The translations under genes were made by a program, and so were the position numbers. From the NCBI GenBank assembly GCA_020634755.1, contig JACKBC010000034.1, positions 12,951-76,950 of the forward strand: 64,000 nucleotides of DNA, in the 5' to 3' direction. This document shows, in pieces, positions 7,899 to 17,800 of the stretch (positions are counted from its first letter, which is position 1; the number at the start of each line of letters is the position of its first letter). The notes below the pieces were generated by a model. The model did no database searches. It was not told the origin of the DNA and worked only from the letters and a program-made list of their open reading frames with translations. The DNA is from Caldilineaceae bacterium. Lineage in GTDB: Bacteria > Chloroflexota > Anaerolineae > Caldilineales > Caldilineaceae.

Positions 7899-10800
7899 TC
7901 AAGGGGTTGGGTTATCTAATTCATTAATGAGTTGTCGCACAGTTTCCGCCTTGGGTGAACTGGCTCTTTCATAGAGGGGCAGGGCCTGGTGATAGAGGTC
8001 CAGCGCCTGCTGCTTCTCGCCCAGGTCCGCATAGACTCTGCCCATACCGAAGAGAGTTTCAGCTTCACCGCTGATGTCGCCCACCTTGCGTCGCAAGGGC
8101 AGGGCCTGGTAATAGAGTTCCAGCGCCTGCTGCTTCTCGTCCAGGTCCGCATAGACTCTGCCCATACTGGAGAGAGTTTCGGCTTCGCCGCTGATATCGC
8201 CCACCTTACGTCTTAGGGGCAGGGCCTGGTTGTAGAGGTCCAGCGCCTGCTGCGTCTCGCCCAGGACTGAGTAGACATCGCCCATACCTGTGAGAGTATA
8301 TGCTTCGCCACGGATATCGCCCACCTTGCGTCTAAAGGACAGAGCCTGGTTGTAGAGGTCCAGCGCCTGCGTTTTCTCGCCTAGGTCCGCATAGACTTTG
8401 CCCATGTTGGCGAGAGTAAATGCTTCACCATTAATATCTCCCACCTTGCGTCTTAGGGGCAGGGCGTGGTGGTAGAGTTCCAGCGCCTGCTGCTGCTCGC
8501 CCAGGTCTGAATAGGCAATGCCCATATTAGTGAGGGTAAATGCTTCTCCACGAATATTACCCACATTGCGTTGCAGGGGCAGAGCCTGCTCATAGAGTTT
8601 CAGCGCTTTCTGCTTCTCGCCTAGGTTCGAATAAACAATTCCCATGTTGGTGAGGGTAAATGCTTCACCATTAAATTCACCCACCTTTCTGAAAAGAGGC
8701 AATGCTTGATTGTGGAAGTCTAGCGCCCGCTGATTCTCGCCTAGAGCAGAATAGACGTTGCCCATGTTACTTAGTGTATAGGCTTCGCCGCTGGTATCGC
8801 CCACCTTGCGTCTTAGGGGCAGGGCCTGGTGATAGAGATCCAGCGCCTGCTGCGTCTCATTCAGGCCCGCATAAACACTGCCCATGCTCGTAAGAGTATA
8901 TGCTTCGCCCCTCATGTCGCCCACCTTAGTGAAAAGTGGCAGGGCCTGGTGATAAAGGTCCAGTGCCTGCTGATTCTCACCCAGTTCTGAATAGACATTG
9001 CCCATACTGACGAGAGCGCTTGCTTCGTTGCCGATATCGCCGACCATTCTGAAAAGAGGCAACGCTTGATGATAAAGGTCCAGTGCCCACTGACTCTCGC
9101 TCAGGGCCGCATAGACACTCCCCATGTTCATGACGGTAGCGGCTTCGCCTGAAATATTGCCTATCTTGCGTATCAAGGGCAAAGCTTGGTTGAAAAGGTC
9201 CAGCGCCCGCTGATTCTCACCCATGTCCGAATAGACACAGCCCATGCTCGTGAGGGTGGTTGCTTCGCCGCTGATATCGCCCGCCTTGCGTCTCAAAGGC
9301 AGAGCTTGGTTGTAGAAGTCTAACGCCTGCTGCTTCTCCCCTAGCTTATAATATACATCGCCTATTTTGTTGAGGGTGATAGTTTCGCCACGAATATCGC
9401 CCGCCTTGCGCAATAGCGGTAGGGCTTGGTTATAAATCGCTATTGCCTGCTGCTTGTCTCCTAAATCCGCATAGACATCTCCTATATGATAGAGTAAATG
9501 ACCCTCATGTCCCGTATGTTTCAAGCTTTGAGCATGCACTAAAGCGTCCTGTAATACTGTAAAAAATGCCTGCGGATGTATTTTGCCGTGAAATGTATGA
9601 AAGAAATCCAATACAGTGCTCACAAAAAGCATTTGGCCATAGGTTTCAGTAGCTAATGTACGCAATATGGCTAGAAGGAATTGGCTATGTTCCAGATCCT
9701 CCGCCGGCGCAATCCAGCCCTGAAACGTCTCCGCATCCGCCATGCGCCCCAGCGCTTTGGCCATCTGCACCAGCAGCGGCGCAATCTCGCGCTCCAGCGG
9801 CCGGTACGCCGCAATCAACCCCTGTATGGCGGCCGCGCCAATCTCATGGCGCTGCGGCTCCCGCTGCCGCTCCACCAACACCCGCGCCAACAGCCGCGGC
9901 TCAAACCGATACAGCGCCATATGCCGCTCCCGCCGCCCCACCTCCGCCGTCGGCAACACCACCGTCTCCTCCAACTCCACCAACATCCCGACATTGGTCC
10001 CCTCCCCTTGGGGAGGGTTAGGGAGGGGCCGGGGCCCCGTCAACACCTCATCCAACACCTCCTGAAACTCCTCCAATCTCTCCCCATGCATCCCCACCGC
10101 ATGGGCCACCGACTCATCGCTAAAGACCTCCCCCTCCCACGCCGCGTGGCTCAACCAGCGCGCCAGCGTCTCCCAATCCACATCATAGCCCAGCTCCTGC
10201 GCACAGGCGGCATATGCTTGCAGCGGCCGCTCCACATATTGCGCATAGAGCGAACCGGAGAAAGTTGTCATCGCCGCCCCGGCCAATTGCCAGCGCCCAT
10301 CGTCCTGCTGGGCGGCCATCCCCTGCTGCTCCCAATGGCGCAACAGCTCCAGCAGCAGCGACGGTGCGCCGCCGGTCAACTCATGCAGCACCGGCGCCAT
10401 GGCCGCCGAATCCGCCGCTAGCAGCGCCTCCACCGCCTGGCTGCGCAGCGGCCACACGTGCAGCGTGCGGTAGCTGTACGCACTGTGCGGCGCCGACTGC
10501 TCGCGCAGCCAGCGCAACCACTCACTCTCCTGTCCGTGCTGGTCGCCCGTCCCGTGCAGCGGTTGCGGCGCATCCACCAGCAGCACCAGCAAAAAGGGCA
10601 GATTGTCGAGCACCTTGTTCCACGTGTGCAGCAGCATCTGCAAAGGGGTCGGCGCCAGCTCCACGTGGTCCACAATCACCACCAGCGGACTCTCCGCCCG
10701 CGCTGCGTCCACCAGCACCTGGCTCATCAACTGGCGCAGCGCCTCGGCATCCGGCTCGCTCACGGGCGCTTGCGCTGTGGCCAACCCGCTCCGCGCCCGC

Positions 10801-11318
10801 TCACTCTGCGCCGCAATTTGCGCCGCCAGCGCCACCCAGCCCCGCCCCCCCAACACCTCCGCCTGGGGATAGAGCGTGCGCAGCCGCGCCGCAAAGCGCA
10901 TCCACGCCTGGCCCCAACGCGCGTGGCTTGCATAGAAGGTCTCCTGCCGTTCGGCATCCCAATAGGCCGGCAGATAGGTGGTCTGCACCACCGTGGGCCG
11001 CCGTTCCCGCTCTGCCAGCACCGCGCACCACCGCTGCACAATCTCGCGCTTACCCATGCCCGCGGCGCCGGTCACAATCACCGCCCTTGGCTTTTCGCCC
11101 CGCGTGTCCGCCACCGCCGCGTCATACCACGCATCGAGTTGCGCCAGCTCCTCCGCCCGCCCCGCCGTCAGCCAGAAGAGGTCCGCCGGTGGTTCGTCCG
11201 CCACCGAACGCGGCGGCGGGTAGATGTTGGTGACGCGGTAATCACCGACTACATTGGTCTGGTCACCGTGGACGGTTTGCTTCGTTTGGTCAAATGTTGA
11301 TTTGGTTTGCATAGTCAT
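7899..11318 (-). CDS. STAND ATPase with N-terminal motif B and 13 TPR units
   Basis: A 1139-aa signal-transduction ATPase of the STAND class. Residues 8-29 carry motif B (F-D-Q-T-K-Q-T-V-H-G-D-Q-T-N-V-V-G-D), shared with nine other proteins here. The ATPase domain has a Walker A G-A-A-G-M-G-K-R (near 88) and Walker B V-V-I-V-D-H-V-E (near 215). The usual Thr/Ser after the P-loop lysine is Arg, which may lower nucleotide binding. A central helical region follows, into which a GC-rich palindrome is inserted in frame (G-P-R-P-L-P-N-P-P-Q-G-E-G, near 9998-10028). The C-terminal third is 13 TPR-like units of 40 residues, a likely ligand sensor. It lies directly upstream of hsdM, suggesting an abortive module tied to restriction. 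Confidence 0.88.
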   Translation of the reverse strand: MTMQTKSTFDQTKQTVHGDQTNVVGDYRVTNIYPPPRSVADEPPADLFWLTAGRAEELAQLDAWYDAAVADTRGEKPRAVIVTGAAGMGKREIVQRWCAVLAERERRPTVVQTTYLPAYWDAERQETFYASHARWGQAWMRFAARLRTLYPQAEVLGGRGWVALAAQIAAQSERARSGLATAQAPVSEPDAEALRQLMSQVLVDAARAESPLVVIVDHVELAPTPLQMLLHTWNKVLDNLPFLLVLLVDAPQPLHGTGDQHGQESEWLRWLREQSAPHSAYSYRTLHVWPLRSQAVEALLAADSAAMAPVLHELTGGAPSLLLELLRHWEQQGMAAQQDDGRWQLAGAAMTTFSGSLYAQYVERPLQAYAACAQELGYDVDWETLARWLSHAAWEGEVFSDESVAHAVGMHGERLEEFQEVLDEVLTGPRPLPNPPQGEGTNVGMLVELEETVVLPTAEVGRRERHMALYRFEPRLLARVLVERQREPQRHEIGAAAIQGLIAAYRPLEREIAPLLVQMAKALGRMADAETFQGWIAPAEDLEHSQFLLAILRTLATETYGQMLFVSTVLDFFHTFHGKIHPQAFFTVLQDALVHAQSLKHTGHEGHLLYHIGDVYADLGDKQQAIAIYNQALPLLRKAGDIRGETITLNKIGDVYYKLGEKQQALDFYNQALPLRRKAGDISGEATTLTSMGCVYSDMGENQRALDLFNQALPLIRKIGNISGEAATVMNMGSVYAALSESQWALDLYHQALPLFRMVGDIGNEASALVSMGNVYSELGENQQALDLYHQALPLFTKVGDMRGEAYTLTSMGSVYAGLNETQQALDLYHQALPLRRKVGDTSGEAYTLSNMGNVYSALGENQRALDFHNQALPLFRKVGEFNGEAFTLTNMGIVYSNLGEKQKALKLYEQALPLQRNVGNIRGEAFTLTNMGIAYSDLGEQQQALELYHHALPLRRKVGDINGEAFTLANMGKVYADLGEKTQALDLYNQALSFRRKVGDIRGEAYTLTGMGDVYSVLGETQQALDLYNQALPLRRKVGDISGEAETLSSMGRVYADLDEKQQALELYYQALPLRRKVGDISGEAETLFGMGRVYADLGEKQQALDLYHQALPLYERASSPKAETVRQLINELDNPTP
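7920..9479 (-). repeat. 13 x 120-bp tandem TPR-coding array
   Basis: Thirteen tandem units of exactly 120 bp (40 codons), consensus start [V]Y-x-x-L-G-E-x-Q-Q-A-L-D-L-Y then Q-A-L-P-L-R-R-K-V-G-D-I and G-E-A-x-T-L-x-x-M-G. Adjacent units are very similar in DNA, pointing to recent duplication or gene conversion. Differences cluster at a few positions on the helical faces. Confidence 0.9.
9998..10028. repeat. GC-rich palindrome inserted in frame in a STAND gene
   Basis: The same repeat family seen at 3445, 3983 and 5445, here inside a coding region and read through in frame as P-L-P-N-P-P-Q-G-E-G without a stop. Confidence 0.8.
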
Positions 11319-11350
11319 TGAATATCAAGCTGGTCTTCCGAGTCTCTATC

Positions 11351-13141
11351 TTACCCATTCACATCTGGCAGGAAGCCGCCTTTGCCCATTCCTTGATTTA
11401 AATATGCCAAAACGTTTTCACGTGTATCAAGGAGCTGAATCAGTTGTTGTATTAACTGATTCTGACTCGCCGTATCCTCCAAATGGCCGAAAATCAGCCA
11501 GGCTTGTGCCAAATATGCTCTTGCTTCTTTGGGATCACCAAAATGCTGCAGCAATGTGCCTGTTTCAGCTAATGTTGAAGCAAGGGGGCCGTAATCTTCA
11601 AGCTGATTGTACAACACAACCGCTTTTTTGAAATGTGCAATGGCATCATCCCTCTGTTCAGCATCGCGATATGCCACGCCCATGTTGGCGAGAACATCAG
11701 AGATACCTTGCAAGTCCTCTTGCTGCTTTTTTAAATCAAGAGACAAGCTATAGGAGTTGATGGCGTTTTGTAGTTCCCCTTTCTGGGAATAGGCAAGCCC
11801 AAGGTTGTTATACACATGCCCTAACTGCGTAAGATCATCGGTGTTGCTACAAAGCTCAAGAGCTTCTGCCAAGTAAAGAATCGCTTGGTCTTCTCCATCA
11901 CTTCCTAAATGAGATATACCAAGATCCAACAATGCCTGCGCAATACGTTCGTCACCTTTGATTTGCCGGTAAGCGTCTAATGCCTGTTCAAAATAGGGAA
12001 TGGCATTACGTGCAATACCTCTTTCCATATGGTACGCACCCATTGCTACCGAGAGCTCGGCAATGGCCGAAGTGTCACTCAACTGTTTAGCTATCTCTAG
12101 TAATGATTCTGTAGTTCGGGCTACATTATCCCAATCCTCTTTCTCAAAGTAGATATGATAAAGCTCCGCCAACGTACGACGTCGGTTAAATATGTCATCG
12201 AGCTTTGCATATGCAGTTGTAGCATGATCATAGTAAGTAATTGCATCTGGTGTATTCCCATTTTCCAGATGTATATCACCTAATCGGGCGTACATGTTTG
12301 CAACATCTTCAAGACGTCTACCGCGCTCAAAGGAAATAACGGCTTGTTCATATATTTCTGTTGCTCGACGCCAGTCAGCCATTCGTTCATAGATAAAACC
12401 TAGACCCTCATATGCCTTTCCGACCATACCTGGGTTTCCTATGCTTTGCGCAATTTGCAGGGCTTGATTATAACTATCAATTGCCTGCTGATTCTCTTGT
12501 AGGTTCGCCTTTACTGAGCCAATATTCAAAAATGTGGTGGTTAAACCATAGAGATCGCCTAATTGACTATAAATTCCTCCTGCCAATACATGCATGTTGA
12601 GAGCCGCTTCGTTCCTGTCAGCTTGTAAATATGCACTGCCTAAATTTCCACAAGAGTCTGCTAATCCGCGTAAATCACCGAGTTGCTGTTTGAGTTCGAT
12701 TGAGGATTCGAGATATTGAATTCCTTGAGAGGTTTCTTGTCGTCTTAAACAGAGTCCACCTAAATTCCCATAGACATTAGCAATACCTTGTGTATCATCC
12801 AGTTCTTGAAAGATGGCAAGTGCCTCTTGATATAAATTCGATGCTTCGTCATATTTTGCTGAATCGATTCCTAAAACATTAGCGAGATTCATCAACGCAT
12901 TAGCAGTCAGCTCTTTATCTGTTCGAAGCTTACCGAACTCAAGTGCTTTGTTGTAATATTCAATTGCTTCGTCTGGATTACCTTTTCTTCGGTGAACATT
13001 GCCCATTAATACATAAATTTTGCACAGATGCTCTGCCTCAGAGGTACCCTCCATTACAGCCTGAGCTTTTGTATAGAAGTCAAGTGCCTTGTCGAACTGA
13101 GCCTTATTATTGGCAATCGATCCGCGGGCACTCATATGCAC
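11351..13141 (-). CDS. TPR half of an interrupted NB-ARC/TPR STAND gene
   Basis: A 596-aa TPR protein with roughly 14 repeats (G-N-V-H-R-R-K-G-N-P-D-E-A-I-E-Y-Y type) and no nucleotide-binding domain. Its apparent ATG belongs to the IS200-like fragment: the codons before it read as the tnpA peptide N-V-Q-P-D-H-V-H-M in a shifted frame, and TPR sequence starts only after S-A-R-G-S. The NB-ARC half of the same original gene lies upstream at 13424-14827. Together they would have made an NB-ARC/TPR protein of about 1060 residues, comparable to other STANDs here. The reading frame is intact, so a stand-alone TPR protein may still be made if transcription and initiation persist. AT content is higher than in the neighbouring genes. 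Confidence 0.8.
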   Translation of the reverse strand: MHMSARGSIANNKAQFDKALDFYTKAQAVMEGTSEAEHLCKIYVLMGNVHRRKGNPDEAIEYYNKALEFGKLRTDKELTANALMNLANVLGIDSAKYDEASNLYQEALAIFQELDDTQGIANVYGNLGGLCLRRQETSQGIQYLESSIELKQQLGDLRGLADSCGNLGSAYLQADRNEAALNMHVLAGGIYSQLGDLYGLTTTFLNIGSVKANLQENQQAIDSYNQALQIAQSIGNPGMVGKAYEGLGFIYERMADWRRATEIYEQAVISFERGRRLEDVANMYARLGDIHLENGNTPDAITYYDHATTAYAKLDDIFNRRRTLAELYHIYFEKEDWDNVARTTESLLEIAKQLSDTSAIAELSVAMGAYHMERGIARNAIPYFEQALDAYRQIKGDERIAQALLDLGISHLGSDGEDQAILYLAEALELCSNTDDLTQLGHVYNNLGLAYSQKGELQNAINSYSLSLDLKKQQEDLQGISDVLANMGVAYRDAEQRDDAIAHFKKAVVLYNQLEDYGPLASTLAETGTLLQHFGDPKEARAYLAQAWLIFGHLEDTASQNQLIQQLIQLLDTRENVLAYLNQGMGKGGFLPDVNG

Positions 13142-13440
13142 ATGGTCCGGCTGTACATTCAGTTCCAGAATTTCTACCCCTTTTTCTGGCCACAGAGGTC
13201 GTAGAGCTTCTGCGTCATATATTGCGCCACTTCGGTGTCCAAAATCTTATATCGATATTTTGGACAAAACACGACGTGATATTTGCATTCATACAACGAA
13301 TGCGATAGCTTTTTGAATTGACGGGTCATTATGTATCTCCTGTTAGTTTCGCACCTTCCAGGTTGATACATAATACCCGTTACATGGCTACCCAATACAT
13401 CGGTCGAACCGCTATTTAGTCCACTACCTGAGGTAGTGGT
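13139..13440 (-). mobile_element. IS200/IS605-type fragment splitting a STAND gene
   Basis: About 300 bp holding the left end and the start of a tnpA. The left edge has a perfect 8-bp hairpin (13421-13439, CCACTACC-TGA-GGTAGTGG), typical of IS200/IS605 ends. The NB-ARC ORF reads into this hairpin and stops in it. The right part of the element is missing, and TPR coding sequence resumes directly. Confidence 0.8.
13174..13329 (-). pseudogene. tnpA: IS200-family transposase TnpA, N-terminal remnant
   Basis: From the ATG at 13329, preceded by a GGAG element, the ORF reads as the start of a Y1 (HUH) transposase: F-K-K-L-S-H-S-L-Y-E-C-K-Y-H-V-V-F-C-P-K-Y-R. It stops after L-C-G-Q-K-K-G because one G is missing; in the next frame the family continues as V-E-I-L-E-L then Q-P-D-H-V-H-M, which includes the HUH histidines. 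After that the transposase ends abruptly. The catalytic Tyr and C-terminal half are absent, so it cannot be active. Confidence 0.85.
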
Positions 13441-14827
13441 TTACACTTTTGAATAAAAGCCAGGCCGAGTTTATATGATTTGCAACATTCGATAAACTAT
13501 CTTGTGCTGAATGTAAGACGACTTCAATTTCGTCCCAGTAGCCATATCGGTCAAGGGTTCCTATCAATCGGTGGGCTCGACGCGCCATCAGTTTCCATTC
13601 GCGTGCAAGTTGCCATTGTCGCACCTCCTCAAGAACCTCGTCAGGGAATCGACCCATGCGGTCAATCCCCGAAAATAGGTATATTGCAGCCTGTCTATGC
13701 AAGAGAATGGCATTCTCTTCCTGTTGTAGCGTTTCATACCCATACTGCCGCAACAACGGATGCAGCACATACCGCCCCTTCACCTCTCGATCCCAGTCCA
13801 GCAGCGCCACCTCCACCAGATCATCCAGCACAGCCTCAACCGTCGTCTCTTCCATCGCCAGCAGCCCCGCCATATGCTCTACCGTCAACAGGGGCGCTGC
13901 ATAGACGCTACAATAGCGAAAGACCTTCTTTTGCGCCTCGCTCAGTGCCTCATACGAAATGGCAAACGTGGCAGCCAGCCCGCCGCCACCAGCCACATCC
14001 AGCAGGCTCACCGCTCGCCGCGCCACTTCCGCCACGAATCCCGACAACTCAAAACCTGGCTTGGCTGCAAATTTGCTGATATGCCCACCGGCCAGCCGAA
14101 TCGCTAACGGCAGATAGCCCAACTGTTGCAACAGTGCCTTGACCATCTCGTCCGGCGTCAAAATCTCGTTGGGTTTGACCCGTGCCGCCAGCAGTTCACG
14201 CGCATCGGGTTCCGGCAGCACGTCCAGCCGCACCACCTCGGCATCCAGCGCCACGGCCAGGTCAACATCGCGCATCGTCACCAGCAGCGCCGTGTCTGCT
14301 GGCAGGCTCTTCTGCAGTAGTTGTGCCCCATCCAACCACTCAGCACGCACATCGTCCACCACCGCCAGTAGCGCACCATTGGTCTCCCGCCGCATGGCCA
14401 ACAGCCCCCGCACCCGCTCAGATAGCACCGCCGGATCAGGCTCCTGGTTAAAGTCCGCACCGCACATTGCACCCCAGGCCCGCAAGATTGTCTCTGCGCT
14501 GCCGCCGTGCAGCGCTAAATCACCCCAGAAGATGCCGCCGGGGAAGGCGGGCTTGAGCCGCTCGGCCAGTTGCTGCGCCAGCGCGGTCTTGCCAATCCCG
14601 CCCATGCCATGGAGCGCGGTAATGGCGGCAGCTTTTCCCGCAGTGACGGTGGCAGTCAGCTGCGAGATCTGGTCGTCACGTCCGACAAAGTCTGGTGGTG
14701 GTGCAGGGGCTGTGGCCGTAGTCGGTTGAATGGGCGGCAGGTGAATATGCTGGTCGCCCACCACGTTGGTCTGACTGCCGTAGACGGTTTGGCCCCGCTG
14801 ATCGTAGATTTTTTGCGAATCAGTCAT
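13424..14827 (-). CDS. NB-ARC half of an interrupted STAND gene, motif B N-terminus
   Basis: A 467-aa fragment: motif B at residues 6-27 (Y-D-Q-R-G-Q-T-V-Y-G-S-Q-T-N-V-V-G-D), a proline-rich linker, then an NB-ARC domain. The P-loop is G-M-G-G-I-G-K-T (near 80), Walker B is L-L-A-V-V-D-D-V, the sensor arginine lies in L-L-V-T-M-R-D, and the GLPLA-like motif is G-Y-L-P-L-A-I-R-L. A winged-helix region follows. The last residues (S-V-N-H-Y-L-R) are encoded by the IS200 left-end hairpin, showing that the insertion truncated the gene. The missing TPR part is 11351-13141. Close in sequence to 20777-23023, which is the intact paralogue. Confidence 0.88.
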   Translation of the reverse strand: MTDSQKIYDQRGQTVYGSQTNVVGDQHIHLPPIQPTTATAPAPPPDFVGRDDQISQLTATVTAGKAAAITALHGMGGIGKTALAQQLAERLKPAFPGGIFWGDLALHGGSAETILRAWGAMCGADFNQEPDPAVLSERVRGLLAMRRETNGALLAVVDDVRAEWLDGAQLLQKSLPADTALLVTMRDVDLAVALDAEVVRLDVLPEPDARELLAARVKPNEILTPDEMVKALLQQLGYLPLAIRLAGGHISKFAAKPGFELSGFVAEVARRAVSLLDVAGGGGLAATFAISYEALSEAQKKVFRYCSVYAAPLLTVEHMAGLLAMEETTVEAVLDDLVEVALLDWDREVKGRYVLHPLLRQYGYETLQQEENAILLHRQAAIYLFSGIDRMGRFPDEVLEEVRQWQLAREWKLMARRAHRLIGTLDRYGYWDEIEVVLHSAQDSLSNVANHINSAWLLFKSVNHYLR

Positions 14828-14870
14828 TGGTTATCCCCCGGTTATCGCACCATTCTACATAGCTGCTAAC

Positions 14871-17800
14871 CTACTCGACAACCTGCTCACCGCGCAGATG
14901 GACCTCTCCCTGCGCCAGCATCTCACGAATCACATCTTCCACAATTGTGTCCATGTTATCCGTCACGCGCGCATAGCCGATCAACTTTAGCGCCTCCCGC
15001 CCCAGATCAGAACGCATAATTCCATGCGTGCGCGTCACCACCAGCATAACGGCTGCCTTCAACTCCTGGGGATAGATGTGCTGAATCTTCTTGATTTGAA
15101 CAGGCAACTCACCACGGTCGCGGGCCACCACCGCCGACGTCCCCGGCATCAAAAGATATTCTCCATCCCGCACCAGTTTACCTTCGTTCACAATGCGATT
15201 GAGCACCTTTTCCAGATGCGCTCTCACAACTTTGGTGACGCGCGTGAAGACACGCTGAAAAAGCTGGTCCACATGAATTGGCGCTTCAATTTGTGCGATG
15301 CGCACTAGCTCCTTGGTCAAGACGCTCACCGAGATATCTCCACAGTTATCGCTGTTGATGGTAAACTGCGGTTCGGCCACCACATATTTGGGCAGTTGCC
15401 GATCCTGCGCATGTGTATTTTCGTCTCGCACAATTACTGGGTGCTCATTAATTGGAAGTTCACTAGCCGACGTGTCCGTCTCGGCTAACTCTGCTGCATC
15501 CCATTTCGCGCGAATTTTCTCCACACGCTCTTGGATGCGCTGAATTTCGCGCTGAGGATGGCGAAACCAGTCGGTGCTCCAGATGCGGTGAATCTCCCAT
15601 CCCATGGCTTCCAATACCTCCTGGCGCAGCCGGTCGCGGTCGCGTGCGGTTTTGGTGCGGTGATAGGTGGCGCCGTCGCACTCAATGCCCAACAGATAGC
15701 GACCTGGCCGCGCTTCGTCGACGATGGCCATATCAATCCGATAGCCGCCGGTCCCCACCTGTAGAGCGATCTGAAATCCTGCCGCACGCAAGGCGGTGGC
15801 CACTTCGTGCTCAAAAGGCGACTCGGCCTCACCGGCGGTGATTTCTGGCAGGTCCAGAATACCCGTGCGCGCATACTTGAGAAAACGCTTCAGTGCACGC
15901 ACGCCGCGCGCCTGTGTGCGGCTTAAATCAATGTCCTCATCTGTAATGTTGGAAAAAACTTCACACCGCTCCCGTGCGCGCGTAATCAGCACATTTAGGC
16001 GCCGCTCGCCGCCATCCTTATTGAGCGGTCCAAAATTCATGGAGATCTTGTTATCCTGATCGCGCCCAAAGCCAATGCTAATCAGAATCACGTCTCGCTC
16101 ATCGCCCTGCACGTTCTCTAAATTTTTCACCGCAAAAGGCTCAGTGGGATGGCCGCTGAAGAACTGTTCGCCCGTACTATCACTTTGGCGCAACTTGTCA
16201 ACTAGATTATCAATGGCTTCCCGCTGCTGTTGATTAAACGCCGCCACCAAAAGGCTTTTGTCGGGCTGGCTGCGTGCATGATTCATAACCGCTTCCGCAA
16301 CGGCGAGCGCTTCTTCACCATTATAGCCGCCGCCCGAGCCATCTGTCCGCCGCGTGTAGCGCGTCTGTGGCAAATGATGAAAAAGCAGGCCCAAACGCGC
16401 CCGTTCATTATCTGGGCTAGGGAAAACCATGAGACGGTTGTTGTAAAACTCATAATTTGAAACCGCAATGAGCGATTCGTGGCGGCTGCGGTAGTGCCAC
16501 TCCAGCATCTCCTGACGCGCGGCCTTCGCCCGAAAAAGACCCAGGATGCTCTCTGTGTCGGCCATAATGCTGTCGTTATCTTCCTCATCCAGGACACGAT
16601 CAAAAAAGTTGGTGGGCGGTAGCTGTTTATCATCGCCCACCACAATGGTCTGTTTGCCCCGCAGAATGGCGCCCAGTGCATCCACCGGCTTTACCTGGCT
16701 AGCCTCGTCGAAAACTACCATATCAAACTCGACGCTGCCAGCCTCCAGAAAGATAGCAATCGAAAAAGGGCTCATCATGAAAATCGGTTTGATGGCCTGA
16801 ATGGTTGGGCCCGCTTCGCGCATGAGCGTGCGAATCGACTTGTGGCCCCGTTTGCGATTAAATTGCTCGTACAAAAGCCCCAACCCACCAGCCTGATACG
16901 TTGGCAAACGTTGCCAGTGTTCATGTAGCACAACTGAGCGCTGTTGTTGCAGCAGCAACTTATCTAGCTCGCGAAAGCGTTCGACTCGCTGACCGTGCGT
17001 AACGCCATCAAAGCCCGCCAAAATCGGGCGCTCGTGCATAGCCCGCTCAATCAAGCTGCCATAGCGGCTCTTGCGCACGAGATCGACTAATCGTGATGAG
17101 GCATATTCCCACTCTTGGGCGGCGTGAACAACGGCAGCAAGGCCATTATCATGCAGTTCTGTCACAACGGTGTTGTAGCTGACCATCTCTTGCAAGCGCG
17201 CGGCCTGTAGCGCCCACGCGTGCAATAAGGTTGTCTGCTCATGGAAAGGACGCTCTAAACAGGTATGGCCACCACCCAATCGCACCTGCTCATTCAGGTC
17301 CACAAAGCGCATGACTTCCTGAAGGGCATGTTGATGACTATTCAGGGCGCTTTGCAAAGCCACGCGCAATTCGGTCAACGCATCTTTTTCTGGCTCTCTG
17401 CCAACATAGTCAAATAAATGTTCTACCAATGCGTTATCTAGGTTGAGGGCCAACACCCTTTCAATCCATTGTGCAATCTCACGTAGTTTAGGCCAGGCGG
17501 GATTTAGCTCATTCCAGTAGCTACCAAACAGTTGCCGCAACAGCGGGCGGTTCGCGTCTGTTCTTGGCGTCAACCGCTGGACCTCTAACGTCGCATCTAC
17601 AAGCCGCAGTTGCTCGTTCTTTGAGGAGGGCAGTTCACCTCGACTAACGCTTTTGAGCAGCTTCAGCGCCCGGCGATAGTCGCGCGACCAATACCGGCTC
17701 ATTCGATCCCCATGGGTTACAATGGCCTTCCGCACATCCGTTAAACTCTCTTCAACTGCCTGCGGAATTAAATATTGCTCATAAACCTGTCGATTTTGCT

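Noticed and set aside
7920..9479. Possible CRISPR-like repeat array
   Set aside because: Units are 120 bp, contiguous without spacers and translate as TPR units.
10214..11233. A 339-aa Pro/Ala-rich frame on the + strand
   Set aside because: Low-complexity shadow of the STAND ATPase domain.
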